A DNA stretch of 64,000 bases from Amoebidium appalachense. Lineage: Eukaryota > Ichthyosporea. Below the pieces are notes generated by a model. It searched no databases and was not told the origin of the DNA. It worked only from the letters and a program-made list of their open reading frames with translations. Positions 45,581 to 55,915 of the stretch are shown here, piece by piece (positions within the stretch are counted from its first letter, which is position 1; every line of letters starts with the position of its first letter). Made by a program: the position numbers and the translations under genes. The stretch lies in the NCBI GenBank assembly GCA_963693365.1, contig CAVNZM010000009.1:9672001-9736000 (forward strand), read 5' to 3'.

Positions 45581-46780
45581 TCACTTAAGAATAGAGGCGA
45601 ATACACGTGTGGTGGTGGCAGCAATGGAGGCCGGACGAAGTCGGGTATAGATCAGGAAGCAGTCGGAGGACCACCGGCCGAGTTGTTTGATCCGGGAGTC
45701 GTCGACCCCGGCCTCAGCCAGTGCTGTGGCCCCCCCGATGCGGAGGCTGTGTCCGGCAAACCGGGAGGGTGAGAGGCCTGCCCGGGAGAGGAGGGCACGG
45801 AAATCGGCAGAGAAAGCACTCTTGGTGTAGGGGATGCCACCGAGACTGAAGAGGGGGTCGTCGGGTTGACCGGACGTTGTATCCAGGAACTGCCGGAGGA
45901 GATGGGCTGGGGAGAAGTGGGTGAGGGGCAGGGCAGCTAGGGTGACGTTGACACCTCGGGCCTGTACATCCGTCTTAGAGGTTGGCAGGTGGAGGGTGGC
46001 ATGGGACAAAGTACCGGTGGGGGTGTAGCTGAAGGTCACGTCCTTCCGTTTAACGTGACGGGACGGGTCGAAAGAAGTCAGGGTCTTGGAGGTAAATTCC
46101 CCTGAACGGAGGAGACCACAGAAACCGACGATGAGGGCCGTCCATAGCCGGAGATTGGCCGAGGAGGCCTTGGTGGGGCACTGGCCGTGGAGTAGGTGGA
46201 GGTGGGAGGGGAGGAGGGGTTCCCTGGTGGATGAGCGGGGTCGGATGTTGTGAGAAAGCTGCCATCGGCCTACCCCCCGTAGGAACCAGGCCAGAGACTT
46301 GTCGTGGGGGTAGGGAGCAGGGAGGCCCATGTCGAGGTGGAGCCTGGTGATGGCCGAATTGTAGCCGGTTAAGGAAGAGGCCTGTACCCCTCGTTGGGCA
46401 CACCAGGCGAGAAAAAGTTGCACGGTGTGTGGGGAGGCCGGGAGGGAGGACCCGGAGGAGGATTGCAGCCGAGATGCCACACAGAAATCGATGAACACTT
46501 TTTGCACCCGGGAGTAAAAGGCCCGAGAGTCGAGGTTGAGACTCAGGGCCTGGCATTCCTGCAGGGTAGTGGTGGCTCGAAGCAGCTCGGCCGGAGCAAA
46601 GTGGGGGGCCAATCTGCCAGTGTTGCTCCGGAACGGGAGATCTGGGGGGGGGGGGGGGGGGGGGTTAGCCCAAGGGAAGGGATAGGAACTCGTGGACCCA
46701 GGAGGGGAAGGGGCAGGGCTCCGGTTGCAGGGAAGGTCGGAGTCGTCGGGCCCGGGGAAGTTGGTTACGAGAAATGGCAT
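45581..46780 (-). CDS. DIRS-3 tyrosine recombinase, 399 codons
   Basis: Catalyses strand exchange to insert the circular element DNA. The frame opens at MPFLVTNFPG inside the 3' end of RT (116-bp overlap in another frame) and crosses a 21-C run that supplies a proline stretch. After an N-terminal helical core-binding region (about residues 60-200) come the catalytic residues of tyrosine recombinases. These are R in LLRSGEF, H and R in GHSLRIGG, W in LGRWSS where many have H, and the Y nucleophile in LIYTR, near the C-terminus. The set is complete. Only this copy has a C-run length that keeps the overlap frame open; whether translation starts here or by frameshift from RT is unknown. Confidence 0.88.
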   Translation of the reverse strand: MPFLVTNFPGPDDSDLPCNRSPAPSPPGSTSSYPFPWANPPPPPPPDLPFRSNTGRLAPHFAPAELLRATTTLQECQALSLNLDSRAFYSRVQKVFIDFCVASRLQSSSGSSLPASPHTVQLFLAWCAQRGVQASSLTGYNSAITRLHLDMGLPAPYPHDKSLAWFLRGVGRWQLSHNIRPRSSTREPLLPSHLHLLHGQCPTKASSANLRLWTALIVGFCGLLRSGEFTSKTLTSFDPSRHVKRKDVTFSYTPTGTLSHATLHLPTSKTDVQARGVNVTLAALPLTHFSPAHLLRQFLDTTSGQPDDPLFSLGGIPYTKSAFSADFRALLSRAGLSPSRFAGHSLRIGGATALAEAGVDDSRIKQLGRWSSDCFLIYTRLRPASIAATTTRVFASILK

Positions 46781-48347
46781 CGGCCAGATGGTTGAGGGGT
46801 CCTGGTAGGTAGGATGCCTGTAACGTAAATTGGTATTGCATTTCCATGCGGGTGATGAACCGAATAAGTTTGGCCATCACGGGGTGGGGGGAAGACCGGG
46901 AGTGCAGGTCAGACACAGCACCCGTGTTGTCGCATAAAATACGGACATGGTGGGTGGACCAGGAGGGGGCCCAGAGGGCCACGGCGGCTGCGATGGCCAG
47001 GAGTTCGATGACGGAAGAACCGAGTTTACCCTCATGAGCATAGAGGGCTTGGGTGGAGGGGGACCAGGGCATGAAGAACCATTGGTCGAGCCAGTGGCCA
47101 CCTAGACCCACCGATCCGGCAGCATCAGTGGCCAGGGTGGTGTATGTGGGGGGTGTGATGAGGTGCACCCCATTCCATGATGTGAGGAACTGGTGCCATT
47201 CGGCTATGTCGGCCCGGGCGGCAGCAGTCAGTCGTATGTGGTGGTGGCCGGCAAGGTGTGGGTGGGTCCGGAGAAGGGCCCATAGGCGCTGGGAGAAGGC
47301 CCTCCCGGGGGGAACCAGCTGGGCACACCAGGTGAGTTTGCCGAGGAGGGACTGGAGGTCCCGAATGGTGATGGTGGGCTTTGGGTGGGAAGTGAGGTCG
47401 AGTAGGTCCGAGAGCTTGGAAGCCGGGATTCGTGCCTCCATGGCGATGGAGTCGAATTCGATACCGATGAAGACGACACGGGTAGCCGGGCCCTGCATCT
47501 TGTCTTCGGAGATGGCAATGTGCAGCTCTCGGCAGAGTTGCAGAAAGGTGGATAGGTGACGTTGGCACTGCTGTTGTGTGGGGGCGACTATAATCCAGTC
47601 GTCTACGTAGTGGCGGATGAGGGTAATACCGTGCTGGTGTGCCAGCCACTGTAGGGTGGCCGCGATCCGTTCCCAGATGGCTGGGCTAGATTTCAGGCCG
47701 AAGGGCAGTCTGGTTTCAACGTAAAAATGCCCTTGCCATTTGAATGCCATTAAGTGGTGGTCTTCCGGTCGGATGGGCATGTGCCGGAAGGCAGCCTGCA
47801 CATCTGCCACGGCCATGTAGCAGCCGGGGCCTGCGTCGAGAATGAGTTGGGTGACATCCCGGGCGCGAATGTACTGAAGTTCGTCGGGGTAGGTGATGCT
47901 GTCATTGACACTGCTACCCCGGGGCCAGGAGAGGTGGTGGATTCGACGGTACTTGGGGGGGTTCCCTTTCTTGGTAACGGCGCCGATGGGGGAGGAACGG
48001 TGGACGGGAAATTCGTCAAAGAATTGGGCCGGGGAGAGGGGGCCGCGCAGGTGGCCGAGGGCGACTTCTTTGGCAATATCCACCGTGATAGCGGCAGCTG
48101 CCTCCGGGGTGGTGGGTAGGTTGGGGCCCACCCGAGAGGTGGAGGGGCCGCGATAGCCGATGTCGACGCCGAATTCGACATCGTGGAGGAGTTGTGCGGC
48201 GAATGGTTGGTCCGGGTAGGAGGCCAGCAGTTCCCGGAGGCGGGAGGTGTCAATGTGGTGCTGGGGCAGCGGGCGGGCCTCCGGGTCTGAGCCTCGGGGG
48301 AAGGGGTGGTTAGCAAGGGTGGTGTACCCTTGGGGAGATCCCGGCAG

Positions 48348-48385
<38 letters not shown>

Positions 48386-48500
48386 CAGGGCCCCGGGGGG
48401 TTAGAGTAGGGCAGCTTGGCCCAAGTGAGGGTTGGCAGGGAGGGCAGCGGGGCCCTGTGCAGGGGAATGTGCCCGAGCACGCGGGGGTGTGGGCGGACAC
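46665..48500 (-). CDS. DIRS-3 reverse transcriptase/RNase H, 611 codons
   Basis: Copies element RNA into DNA. It starts at MSAHTPACSG, passes through a proline run encoded by 34 C, then the RT domain with VADVQAAF, LPFGLKSSPAIWE and the catalytic YVDD (about residue 298). RNase H follows (D in LATDAAG about 459, E in ELLAIA, D in CDNTGA about 524, D in ADAIS about 574) and the frame ends at LPLG. This RT-RNase H order without integrase is that of DIRS-like elements. It begins about 280 bp after the gag stop and overlaps the recombinase at its 3' end. Confidence 0.9.
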
Positions 48501-48778
48501 AGCGGTAGAAGAAGGGGGGGGGAGGGAGTGCTAGGTGAGTGTAAGGGGGGGGGAGGCTCGTGGGATGGGGGGGGGGGGAGTAAAATTATGTGCAGTGGCC
48601 AGAATAAACGTCTTTGTATAGGGACATTTATTCTTGACGCGCGCGGGCGCCGTAGTTGGCCTGCGAAATTTTGTACTCAGCCCTATTGGCCCGTTCTCCC
48701 GAGCTCCGTTTCCCTGTACTCGTGTGTCCTAGCTCCGAACCCCTATGTTCTAGCTGTGTGTGTGGGTGTGCGCGTAGA

Positions 48779-49949
48779 CTAGGCATTGTGCTTGCAGTCT
48801 TTGCGGGGGTGTGTGCCAGAGCAGAGCGGGCACACGTGGGAGAAGGGGCAGGGCTGCTTAGCGCAGGACCGACCGTTAATGTGGAAATTCCTGCAGTGCG
48901 TCGCGGGTAGATCCACGGGTCGGGCCGGTTTGGCCGGGCCGGGTTGCGGGCCAGGGCGGTTAGGGGTGTGACCCCCGCCGGGCTTGTGGGGCGGCTTAAA
49001 GCCGTCAAGACCACAGCCGGGCTTGGGGTACATGGGGCAGGCCGCGCTGGGGTGGTCGGGGGAAGCCACAGCGCTGACATGCGTCCTGGATGAGCAGGGT
49101 GGGTGGCAGGAGGAGATCCTGGTGGAGTTGGGCGAGCAGGTTGGGGCACTCGATCGGAGCCCGACCCTGCTGGTGGGCCACGGTGCGGGCGTATACGTCA
49201 TAGTTGTGGATCTGGGCCCACGGGTATCGGGTGCTGAGGCGAGTGATGTGCTGAGTCCAAAGTACGTCTTTGTCCGTGGGAAGGCCGAGGTGGTGCTTGG
49301 CGGCCATGTAATGGGTCCAAGCTTGGATCCAAATGACGAGTGAACGCAGGGGAACGGGTTTGTCTTGGCGAAAAGTCTCGATGCTGCCGTCGTCGGCCAT
49401 GCGCAGATGCTGACCTTTCTTGGATGGGGCCAGGAGGGCGGCGGGGGTGAACTTATACAGGTCGACGAAACGATTGGCGCGCAAATCTGCCAGCACATCC
49501 GCGGGGGGAAGCGGGAGTGTGCCCGGCTGAATGTCGCCAGTGTTCTCACCTGTGATGGGGGGCGCGGGCAGGGCAGGCAGGTCAAGGTCAGGGCCGAGAT
49601 GCAGCCCCGGGGAAACCTCCCCGGGTGTGGAGGGCGCGGCGGGGGGCGCGGGAGGGTCGCGGTTGGTGAGAGCAGCCAGGACGCCAGCCATCTGGGTGCT
49701 GATGGCGGTGAGGGCGGCCAGGACGGCGTCTTGAGAAGTCATCTGCGGGGACGGCGGGGCCTGAGGGGGGACTTCAGGGGTGGAGGGGAGAGTAGCCGGC
49801 GGGTCCGGGTCCGTGGTGGTATGGGCCGCTGGAGGCGCGTCAGTGTCCGCGGGAGCGTTGGTCAGCCTGTGGCGGAGGTCGCTGCGGGTCAGGCGCTTAG
49901 GTGCCGCGGCAGGGGCGGCGGCTGAGGCCTGGCGCTTTTTCGGCGGCAT
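48779..49949 (-). pseudogene. DIRS-3 gag, one frameshift
   Basis: The longest N-terminal frame in the family. From MPPKKRQ (49949) it runs through the C-rich linker without the stop seen in the other copies, and joins MTSQDAV in frame. A conserved middle (FRQDKPVPLRSLVIWIQAW) follows. At about 49065 an extra C (CTTCCCCCGACC instead of CTTCCCCGACC) shifts the frame just after CQRCGFP, inside the first zinc knuckle. The remaining knuckles are readable in the next frame to 48779. One base separates it from a full-length Gag of about 385 residues. Confidence 0.85.
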
Positions 49950-50339
49950 GCTGACCGGCGTAGGGAAAGATAGGGAGAATGAAAAGGAGTGAAAAGGAAT
50001 ATATAGCTGTAAGGCTGTGGATGCTAAACACAGAAGATGTGTTTGTAGCTTGCTGATCTGCTAAAAACTGTCGTGCTTATATACCTAAGCCTACCGATCT
50101 GAACCAATCAAAAATCGATCTAGTGATATGTGAAATCTGATCCGAGCCAATCATAACTCGGTCTAGTGATCTGTGGTATCTGATGTTTTGACTGGCTAAT
50201 AGGTGCCCGTGTGCGGGCAGCCAACCGCTAACTGCTAAAACACGAAATGAAGCCTACATGGTTATGTTGGTATCGAACACCCATCCTACGTGTTTACCCA
50301 GAAAAATATTTATGTCAATAATTTCCACAAATAAAACTC

Positions 50340-50520
50340 ACTAGACCGAGTTTGATTGGCTCGGATCAGATTTCACATATCACTAGATCGTTTTTGATTG
50401 GCTCAGTTCGGTAGCCTTAGGTATATAAGCACGACAGTTTTTAGCAGATCAGCAAGCAACAAACACATCTTCTGTGTTTAGCACCCACAGCTTTACAGCT
50501 ATATTTTCTTTTTCACTCTT
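50340..50520 (+). repeat. DIRS-4 A1, right part with promoter
   Basis: Resumes at ACTAGACCGAG after DIRS-3 and carries two GATTGGCTC motifs and GTATATAAGC (50421). The left part is 44735-44895. Confidence 0.9.
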
Positions 50521-50554
50521 TTCACTCTCCCTATCTTTCCCTCCGCCGGTCAGC

Positions 50555-50731
50555 ATGCCGCCGAAAAAGCGCCAGGCCTCAGCCACCGCCCCTGCCGCGG
50601 CACCCAAGCGCCTGACCCGCAGCGACCTCCGCCACAGGCTGACCAACGCTCCCGCGGACACTGACGCGCCTCCAGCGGCCCATACCACCACGGACCCGGA
50701 CCCGCCGGCTAGTCTCCCCCTCCCCCCCTGA
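50555..50731 (+). CDS. DIRS-4 upstream ORF or N-terminal Gag piece
   Basis: A 58-codon frame from MPPKKRQ rich in Lys, Arg, Pro and Ala, ending at TGA in CTCCCCCTCCCCCCCTGAAG. In DIRS-3 the same region is one C shorter and is fused to the main Gag. It is therefore either the detached Gag N-terminus or a leader ORF before the ATG at 50763. Confidence 0.6.
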   Translation: MPPKKRQASATAPAAAPKRLTRSDLRHRLTNAPADTDAPPAAHTTTDPDPPASLPLPP

Positions 50732-50762
50732 AGTCCCCCCTCAGGCCCCGCCGTCCCCGCAG

Positions 50763-51725
50763 ATGACTTCTCAAGACGCCGTCCTTGCCGCCCTCACCGC
50801 CATCAGCACCCAGATGGCTGGCGTCCTGGCTGCTCTCACCAACCGCGACCCTCCCGCGCCCCCCGCCGCGCCCTCCGCACCCGGGGAGGTTTCCCCGGGG
50901 CTGCATCTCGGCCCTGACCTAGACCTACCTGCCCTGCCCGCGCCCCCCATCACAGGTGAGAACACTGGCGACATTCAGCCGGGCACACTCCCGCTTCCCC
51001 CCGCGGATGTGCTGGCAGATTTGCGCGCCAATCGTTTCGTCGACCTGTATAAGTTCACCCCCGCCGCCCTCCTGGCCCCATCCAAGAAAGGTCAGCATCT
51101 GCGCATGGCCGACGACGGCAGCATCGAGACTTTTCGCCAAGACAAACCCGTTCCCCTGCGTTCACTCGTCATTTGGATCCAAGCTTGGACCCATTACATG
51201 GCCGCCAAGCACCACCTCGGCCTCCCCACGGACAAAGACGTACTTTGGACTCAGCACATCACTCGCCTCAGCACCCGATACCCGTGGGCCCAGATCCACA
51301 ACTATGACGTATACGCCCGAACCGTTGCCCACCAGCAGGGTCGGGCCCCGATCGAGTGTCCCAACCTGCTCGCCCAACTCCACCAGGATCTCCTCCTGCC
51401 ACCCACTCTGCTCATCCCGGACGCATGTCAGCGCTGTGGCTTCCCCGACCACCCCAGCGCGGCCTGCCCCATGTACCCCAAGCCCGGCTGTGGTCTTGAC
51501 GGCTTTAAGCCGCCCCACAAGCCCGGCGGGGGTCAAACCCCTAACCGCCCTGGCCCGCAACCCGGCCCGGCCAAACCGGCCCGACCCGTGGATCTACCCG
51601 CGACGCACTGCAGGAATTTCCACATTAACGGTCGGTCCTGCGCTAAGCAGCCCTGCCCCTTCTCCCACGTGTGCCCGCTCTGCTCTGGCACACACCCCCG
51701 CAAAGACTGCAAGCACAATGCCTAG
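50763..51725 (+). CDS. DIRS-4 Gag, 320 codons
   Basis: Structural nucleic-acid-binding protein of the element. An Ala/Pro-rich N-terminus is followed by a conserved central domain (DVLADLRANRFVDLYKF, SLVIWIQAWTHYM, YPWAQIHNYD) and three zinc-binding motifs. These are CX2CX4HX4C (CQRCGFPDH...C, about residue 222), then CX9CX4CX3H and CX2CX3HX4C (CPLCSGTHPRKDC) at the C-terminus. The frame is unbroken. Translation may start here or at the upstream MPPKKRQ by frameshifting over the C tract. It is followed by the conserved AATAAA hairpin at 51878. Confidence 0.85.
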   Translation: MTSQDAVLAALTAISTQMAGVLAALTNRDPPAPPAAPSAPGEVSPGLHLGPDLDLPALPAPPITGENTGDIQPGTLPLPPADVLADLRANRFVDLYKFTPAALLAPSKKGQHLRMADDGSIETFRQDKPVPLRSLVIWIQAWTHYMAAKHHLGLPTDKDVLWTQHITRLSTRYPWAQIHNYDVYARTVAHQQGRAPIECPNLLAQLHQDLLLPPTLLIPDACQRCGFPDHPSAACPMYPKPGCGLDGFKPPHKPGGGQTPNRPGPQPGPAKPARPVDLPATHCRNFHINGRSCAKQPCPFSHVCPLCSGTHPRKDCKHNA

Positions 51726-51877
51726 TCTACGCGCACACCCACACAGTGCACACAGCTAGAACATAGGGGTTAGGAGCTAGGACACACGAGTACAGGGAAA
51801 CGGAGCTCGGGAGAACGGGCCAATAGGGCTGAGTACAAAATTTTCGCAGGCCAACTACGGCGCCCGCGCGCGTCAAG

Positions 51878-51907
51878 AATAAATGTCCCTACACAAAGAC
51901 GTTTATT
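51878..51907 (+). promoter_or_regulatory. DIRS-4 gag-RT AATAAA hairpin
   Basis: The same 10-bp stem and 10-nt loop as at 4125-4154, 23051-23080 and 48603-48632. Confidence 0.5.
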
Positions 51908-52010
51908 CTGGCCACTGCACATAATTTTACTCCCCCCCCCCCCATCCCACGAGCCTCCCCCCCCCCCTTACACTCACCTAGCACTCCCTCCCCCCCCTTC
52001 TTCTACCTCT

Positions 52011-52126
52011 GTGTCCGCCCACACCCCCGCGTGCTCGGGCACATTCCCCTGCACAGGGCCCCGCTGCCCTCCCTGCCAACCCTCACTCGGGCCCAGCTGC
52101 CCTACTCTAACCCCCCCGGGGCCCTG

Positions 52127-52163
<37 letters not shown>

Positions 52164-53846
52164 CTGCCGGGATCTCCCCGAGGGTGCCCCACCCTTGCTA
52201 ACCACCCCTTCCCCCGAGGCTCAGACCCGGAGGCCCGCCCGCTGCCCCAGCACCACATTGACACCTCCCGCCTCCGGGAACTGCTGGCCTCCTACCCAGA
52301 CCAATCATTCGCCGCACAACTCCTCCACGATGTCGAATTCGGTGTCGACATCGGCTATCGCGGCCCCTCCACCTCTCGGGTGGGCCCCAACCTACCCACC
52401 ACCCCGGAGGCAGCTGCCGCTATCACGGCGGATATTGCCAAAGAGGTCGCCCTCGGCCACCTGCGCGGCCCCCTCTCCCCGGCCCAATTCTTTGACGAAT
52501 TTCCGGTCCACCGTTCCTCCCCCATCGGCGCCGTTACCAAGAAAGGGAACCCCCCCAAGTACCGTCGAATCCACCACCTCTCCTGGCCCCGGGGTAGCAG
52601 TGTCAATGACAGCATCACCTACCCCGACGAACTTCAGTACATTCGCGCCCGGGATGTCACCCAGCTCATTCTCGACGCAGGCCCCGGCTGCTACATGGCC
52701 GTGGCAGATGTGCAGGCTGCCTTCCGGCACATGCCCATCCGACCAGAAGACCATCACTTAATGGCATTCAAATGGCAGGGGCATTTTTACGTTGAAACCA
52801 GACTGCCCTTCGGCCTGAAATCTAGCCCAGCCATCTGGGAACGGATCGCGGCCACCCTACAGTGGCTGGCACACCAGCACGGTATTACCCTCATCCGCCA
52901 CTACGTAGACGACTGGATTATAGTCGCCCCCACACAAGAGCAGTGCCAACGTCACCTATCCACCTTCCTGCAACTCTGCCGAGAGCTGCACATTGCCATC
53001 TCCGAAGACAAGATGCAGGGCCCGGCTACCCGTGTCGTCTTCATCGGTATCGAATTCGACTCCATCGCCATGGAGGCACGAATCCCGGCTTCCAAGCTCT
53101 CGGACCTACTCGACCTCACTTCCCACCCAAAGCCCACCATCACCATTCGGGACCTCCAGTCCCTCCTCGGCAAACTCACCTGGTGTGCCCAGCTGGTTCC
53201 CCCCGGGAGGGCCTTCTCCCAGCGCCTATGGGCCCTTCTCCGGACCCACCCACACCTTGCCGGCCACCACCACATACGACTGACTGCTGCCGCCCGGGCC
53301 GACATAGCCGAATGGCACCAGTTCCTCACATCATGGAATGGGGTGCACCTCATCACACCCCCCACATACACCACCCTGGCCACCGATGCTGCCGGATCGG
53401 TGGGTCTAGGAGGCCACTGGCTCGACCAATGGTTCTTCATGCCCTGGTCCCCCTCCACCCAAGCCCTCTATGCTCATGAGGGTAAACTCGGTTCTTCCGT
53501 CATCGAACTCCTGGCCATCGCAGCCGCCGTGGCCCTCTGGGCCCCCTCCTGGTCCACCCACCATGTCCGTATTTTATGCGACAACACGGGTGCTGTGTCT
53601 GACCTGCACTCCCGGTCTTCCCCCCACCCCGTGATGGCCAAACTTATTCGGTTCATCACCCGCATGGAAATGCAATACCAATTTACGTTACAGGCATCCT
53701 ACCTACCAGGACCCCTCAACCATCTGGCCGATGCCATTTCTCGTAACCAACTTCCCCGGGCCCGACGACTCCGACCTTCCCTGCAACCGGAGCCCTGCCC
53801 CTTCCCCTCCTGGGTCCACGAGTTCCTATCCCTTCCCTTGGGCTAA
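52011..53846 (+). CDS. DIRS-4 reverse transcriptase/RNase H, 611 codons
   Basis: Same domain order as the DIRS-3 protein, with every catalytic residue kept: YVDD at about residue 298 (52902), RNase H D459, E in ELLAIA, D524 and D574. The C tracts differ from DIRS-3 (C7 then C33 here, C6 then C34 there), but the total is the same, so the frame survives in both. It ends at TAA just before a 26-C run. Confidence 0.92.
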
Positions 53847-54935
53847 CCCCCCCCCCCCCCCCCCCCCCCCCCAGATCTCCCGTTCCGGAGCAACGCTGGC
53901 AGATTGGCCCCCCACTTTGCTCCGGCCGAGCTGCTTCGAGCCACCACTACCCTGCAGGAATGCCAGGCCCTGAGTCTCAACCTCGACTCTCGGGCCTTTT
54001 ACTCCCGGGTGCAAAAAGTGTTCATCGATTTCTGTGTGGCATCTCGGCTGCAATCCTCCTCCGGGTCCTCCCTCCCGGCCTCCCCACACACCGTGCAACT
54101 TTTTCTCGCCTGGTGTGCCCAACGAGGGGTACAGGCCTCTTCCTTAACCGGCTACAATTCGGCCATCACCAGGCTCCACCTCGACATGGGCCTCCCTGCT
54201 CCCTACCCCCACGACAAGTCTCTGGCCTGGTTCCTACGGGGGGTGGGCAGATGGCAGCTTTCTCACAACATCCGACCCCGCTCATCCACCAGGGAACCCC
54301 TCCTGCCCTCCCACCTCAGCCTACTCCATGGCCAGTGCCCCACCAAGGCCTCCTCGGCCAATCTCCGGCTATGGACGGCCCTCATCGTCGGTTTCTGTGG
54401 TCTCCTCCGTTCAGGGGAATTTACCTCCAAGACCCTGACTTCTTTCGACCCGTCCCGTCACGTTAAACGGAAGGACGTGACCTTCAGCTACACCCCCACC
54501 GGTACTTTGTCCCATGCCACCCTCCACCTGCCAACCTCTAAGACGGATGTACAGGCCCGAGGTGTCAACGTCACTCTAGCTGCCCTGCCCCTCACCCACT
54601 TCTCCCCAGCCCATCTCCTCCGGCAGTTCCTGGATACAACGTCCGGTCAACCCGACGACCCCCTCTTCAGTCTCGGTGGCATCCCCTACACCAAGAGTGC
54701 TTTCTCTGCCGACTTCCGTGCCCTCCTCTCCCGGGCAGGCCTCTCACCCTCCCGGTTTGCCGGACACAGCCTCCGCATCGGGGGGGCCACAGCACTGGCT
54801 GAGGCCGGGGTCGACGACTCCCGGATCAAACAACTCGGCAGGTGGTCCTCCGACTGTTTCCTGATCTATACCCGACTTCGTCCGGCCTCCATTGCTGCCA
54901 CTACCACACGTGTATTCGCCTCTATTCTTAAGTGA
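53731..54935 (+). CDS. DIRS-4 tyrosine recombinase, entry frame shifted at C26
   Basis: The catalytic part is open from 53904 to 54935, with the full R (LLRSGEF), H..R (GHSLRIGG), W (LGRW), Y (LIYTR) set. The overlapping MPFLVTNFPG start used in DIRS-3 is present at 53731. The C run here is 26 long instead of 21, so that start leads out of frame. No ATG begins the 343-codon catalytic frame. Expression would need slippage on the C run, internal initiation, or a change in tract length. Confidence 0.8.
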
Positions 54936-54963
54936 AACCTTTGGAGCAAGCATACTGCTCTCG

Positions 54964-55619
54964 TGCCGTGGTTTACAACCATTGCAGGTTCACTTTCGTC
55001 CAAGGGGATGTCCCCCTAGAGGCAACACACGTCCCGGAGTAGTTTTCATAGAGGTTTTATTTGTGGAAATTATTGACATAAATATTTTTCTGGGTAAACA
55101 CGTAGGATGGGTGTCCGATATCAACATAACCATGTAGGCTTCGTTTCATGTTTTAGCAGTTCGCGTTCGGCTGCCCGCATACGGGCACCTATTAGCCGAT
55201 CAAAACATCAGATTCCACAGATCACTAGACCGAGTTTGATTGGCTCAGGATCAGATTTCACATAACACTAGATCGGTTTTGATTGGCTCAGTTCGGTAGC
55301 CTTAGGTATATAAGCACGACAGTTTTTAGCAGATCAGCAAGCAACAAACACATCTTCTGTGTTTAGCACCTACAGCTTTACAGCTATATTTTCTTTTTCA
55401 CCCACCCACCTACACCCTACACTCAACCCCCATTGATCCCCACATACGTGCTGTTTTTTCACGGGGCGAAGACTTCCCCCGTTTTTTGGGCACAAGGACC
55501 TCACGGATCAATAAATTGATGACTGGGGGCCTGCCGTGGTTTACAACCATTGCAGGTTCACTTTCGTCCAAGGGGATGTCCCCCTAGAGGCAACACACGT
55601 CCCGGAGTAGTTTTCATAG
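54964..55619 (+). repeat. DIRS-4 right end: B1-A2-unique-B2
   Basis: B1 54964-55052, A2 55053 to about 55400, B2 55532-55619, in the same order as DIRS-1. Confidence 0.9.
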
Positions 55620-55795
55620 ATTATTATTATTATTATTCCTTATTTGCGTGGACGACGTCTATGGAAAAGAGGAAGTGCATACCCACCCACCAAAAAAGAA
55701 CAAAAGAAAATCCACCAACCACAGATATGAAATATGGAATATGAATTGATTTCAGAAGACTTTCTCCCGAAACGGCGACACCGCATGCACAGCAA
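55620..55795. other. Short spacer with (ATT)n
   Basis: (ATT)n at 55621-55637 and unique DNA between the end of DIRS-4 and the stop of the transposase gene. Confidence 0.6.
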
Positions 55796-55915
55796 TCATC
55801 GGTTACGACCCATGTGCACGTACTTGTTCACAAGGAACTCCTCCTTTCCTCCTGCGGGTACTGGAAGGGGATGCGTGGAAAATTCCCAATATCGTTTCAA
55901 CGTCCACAACGTTGT

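Larger units (their letters stand above)
44896..50337 (-). mobile_element. DIRS-3: nearly intact YR retrotransposon nested in DIRS-4
   Basis: Minus orientation, 5.44 kb. B2 44896-44983, A2 about 45115-45462, B1 45465-45552, recombinase 45581-46780, RT/RNase H 46665-48500, gag 48779-49949, A1 49992-50337. It splits the DIRS-4 sequence CAGATC/ACTAGACC, leaving TC on both sides (44894-44895 and 50338-50339). RT and recombinase are open; gag has one extra C. The best candidate for an active or recently active member. Confidence 0.95.
44735..55619 (+). mobile_element. DIRS-4: YR retrotransposon, interrupted by DIRS-3
   Basis: The outer element. A1 runs 44735-44895, is broken by DIRS-3, and resumes at 50340. 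gag, RT/RNase H and recombinase follow, then B1 (54964-55052), A2 (55053-55400) and B2 (55532-55619). The coding part is close to intact: a 320-codon Gag, a 611-codon RT/RNase H and a long recombinase frame. The right flank is an (ATT)n tract. Confidence 0.93.

Noticed and set aside
47053-47559. 168-codon ORF opposite DIRS RT, repeated in every copy (also 52952-53458, 5202-5708)
   Set aside because: Antisense shadow of the RT gene; high GC keeps stops rare.
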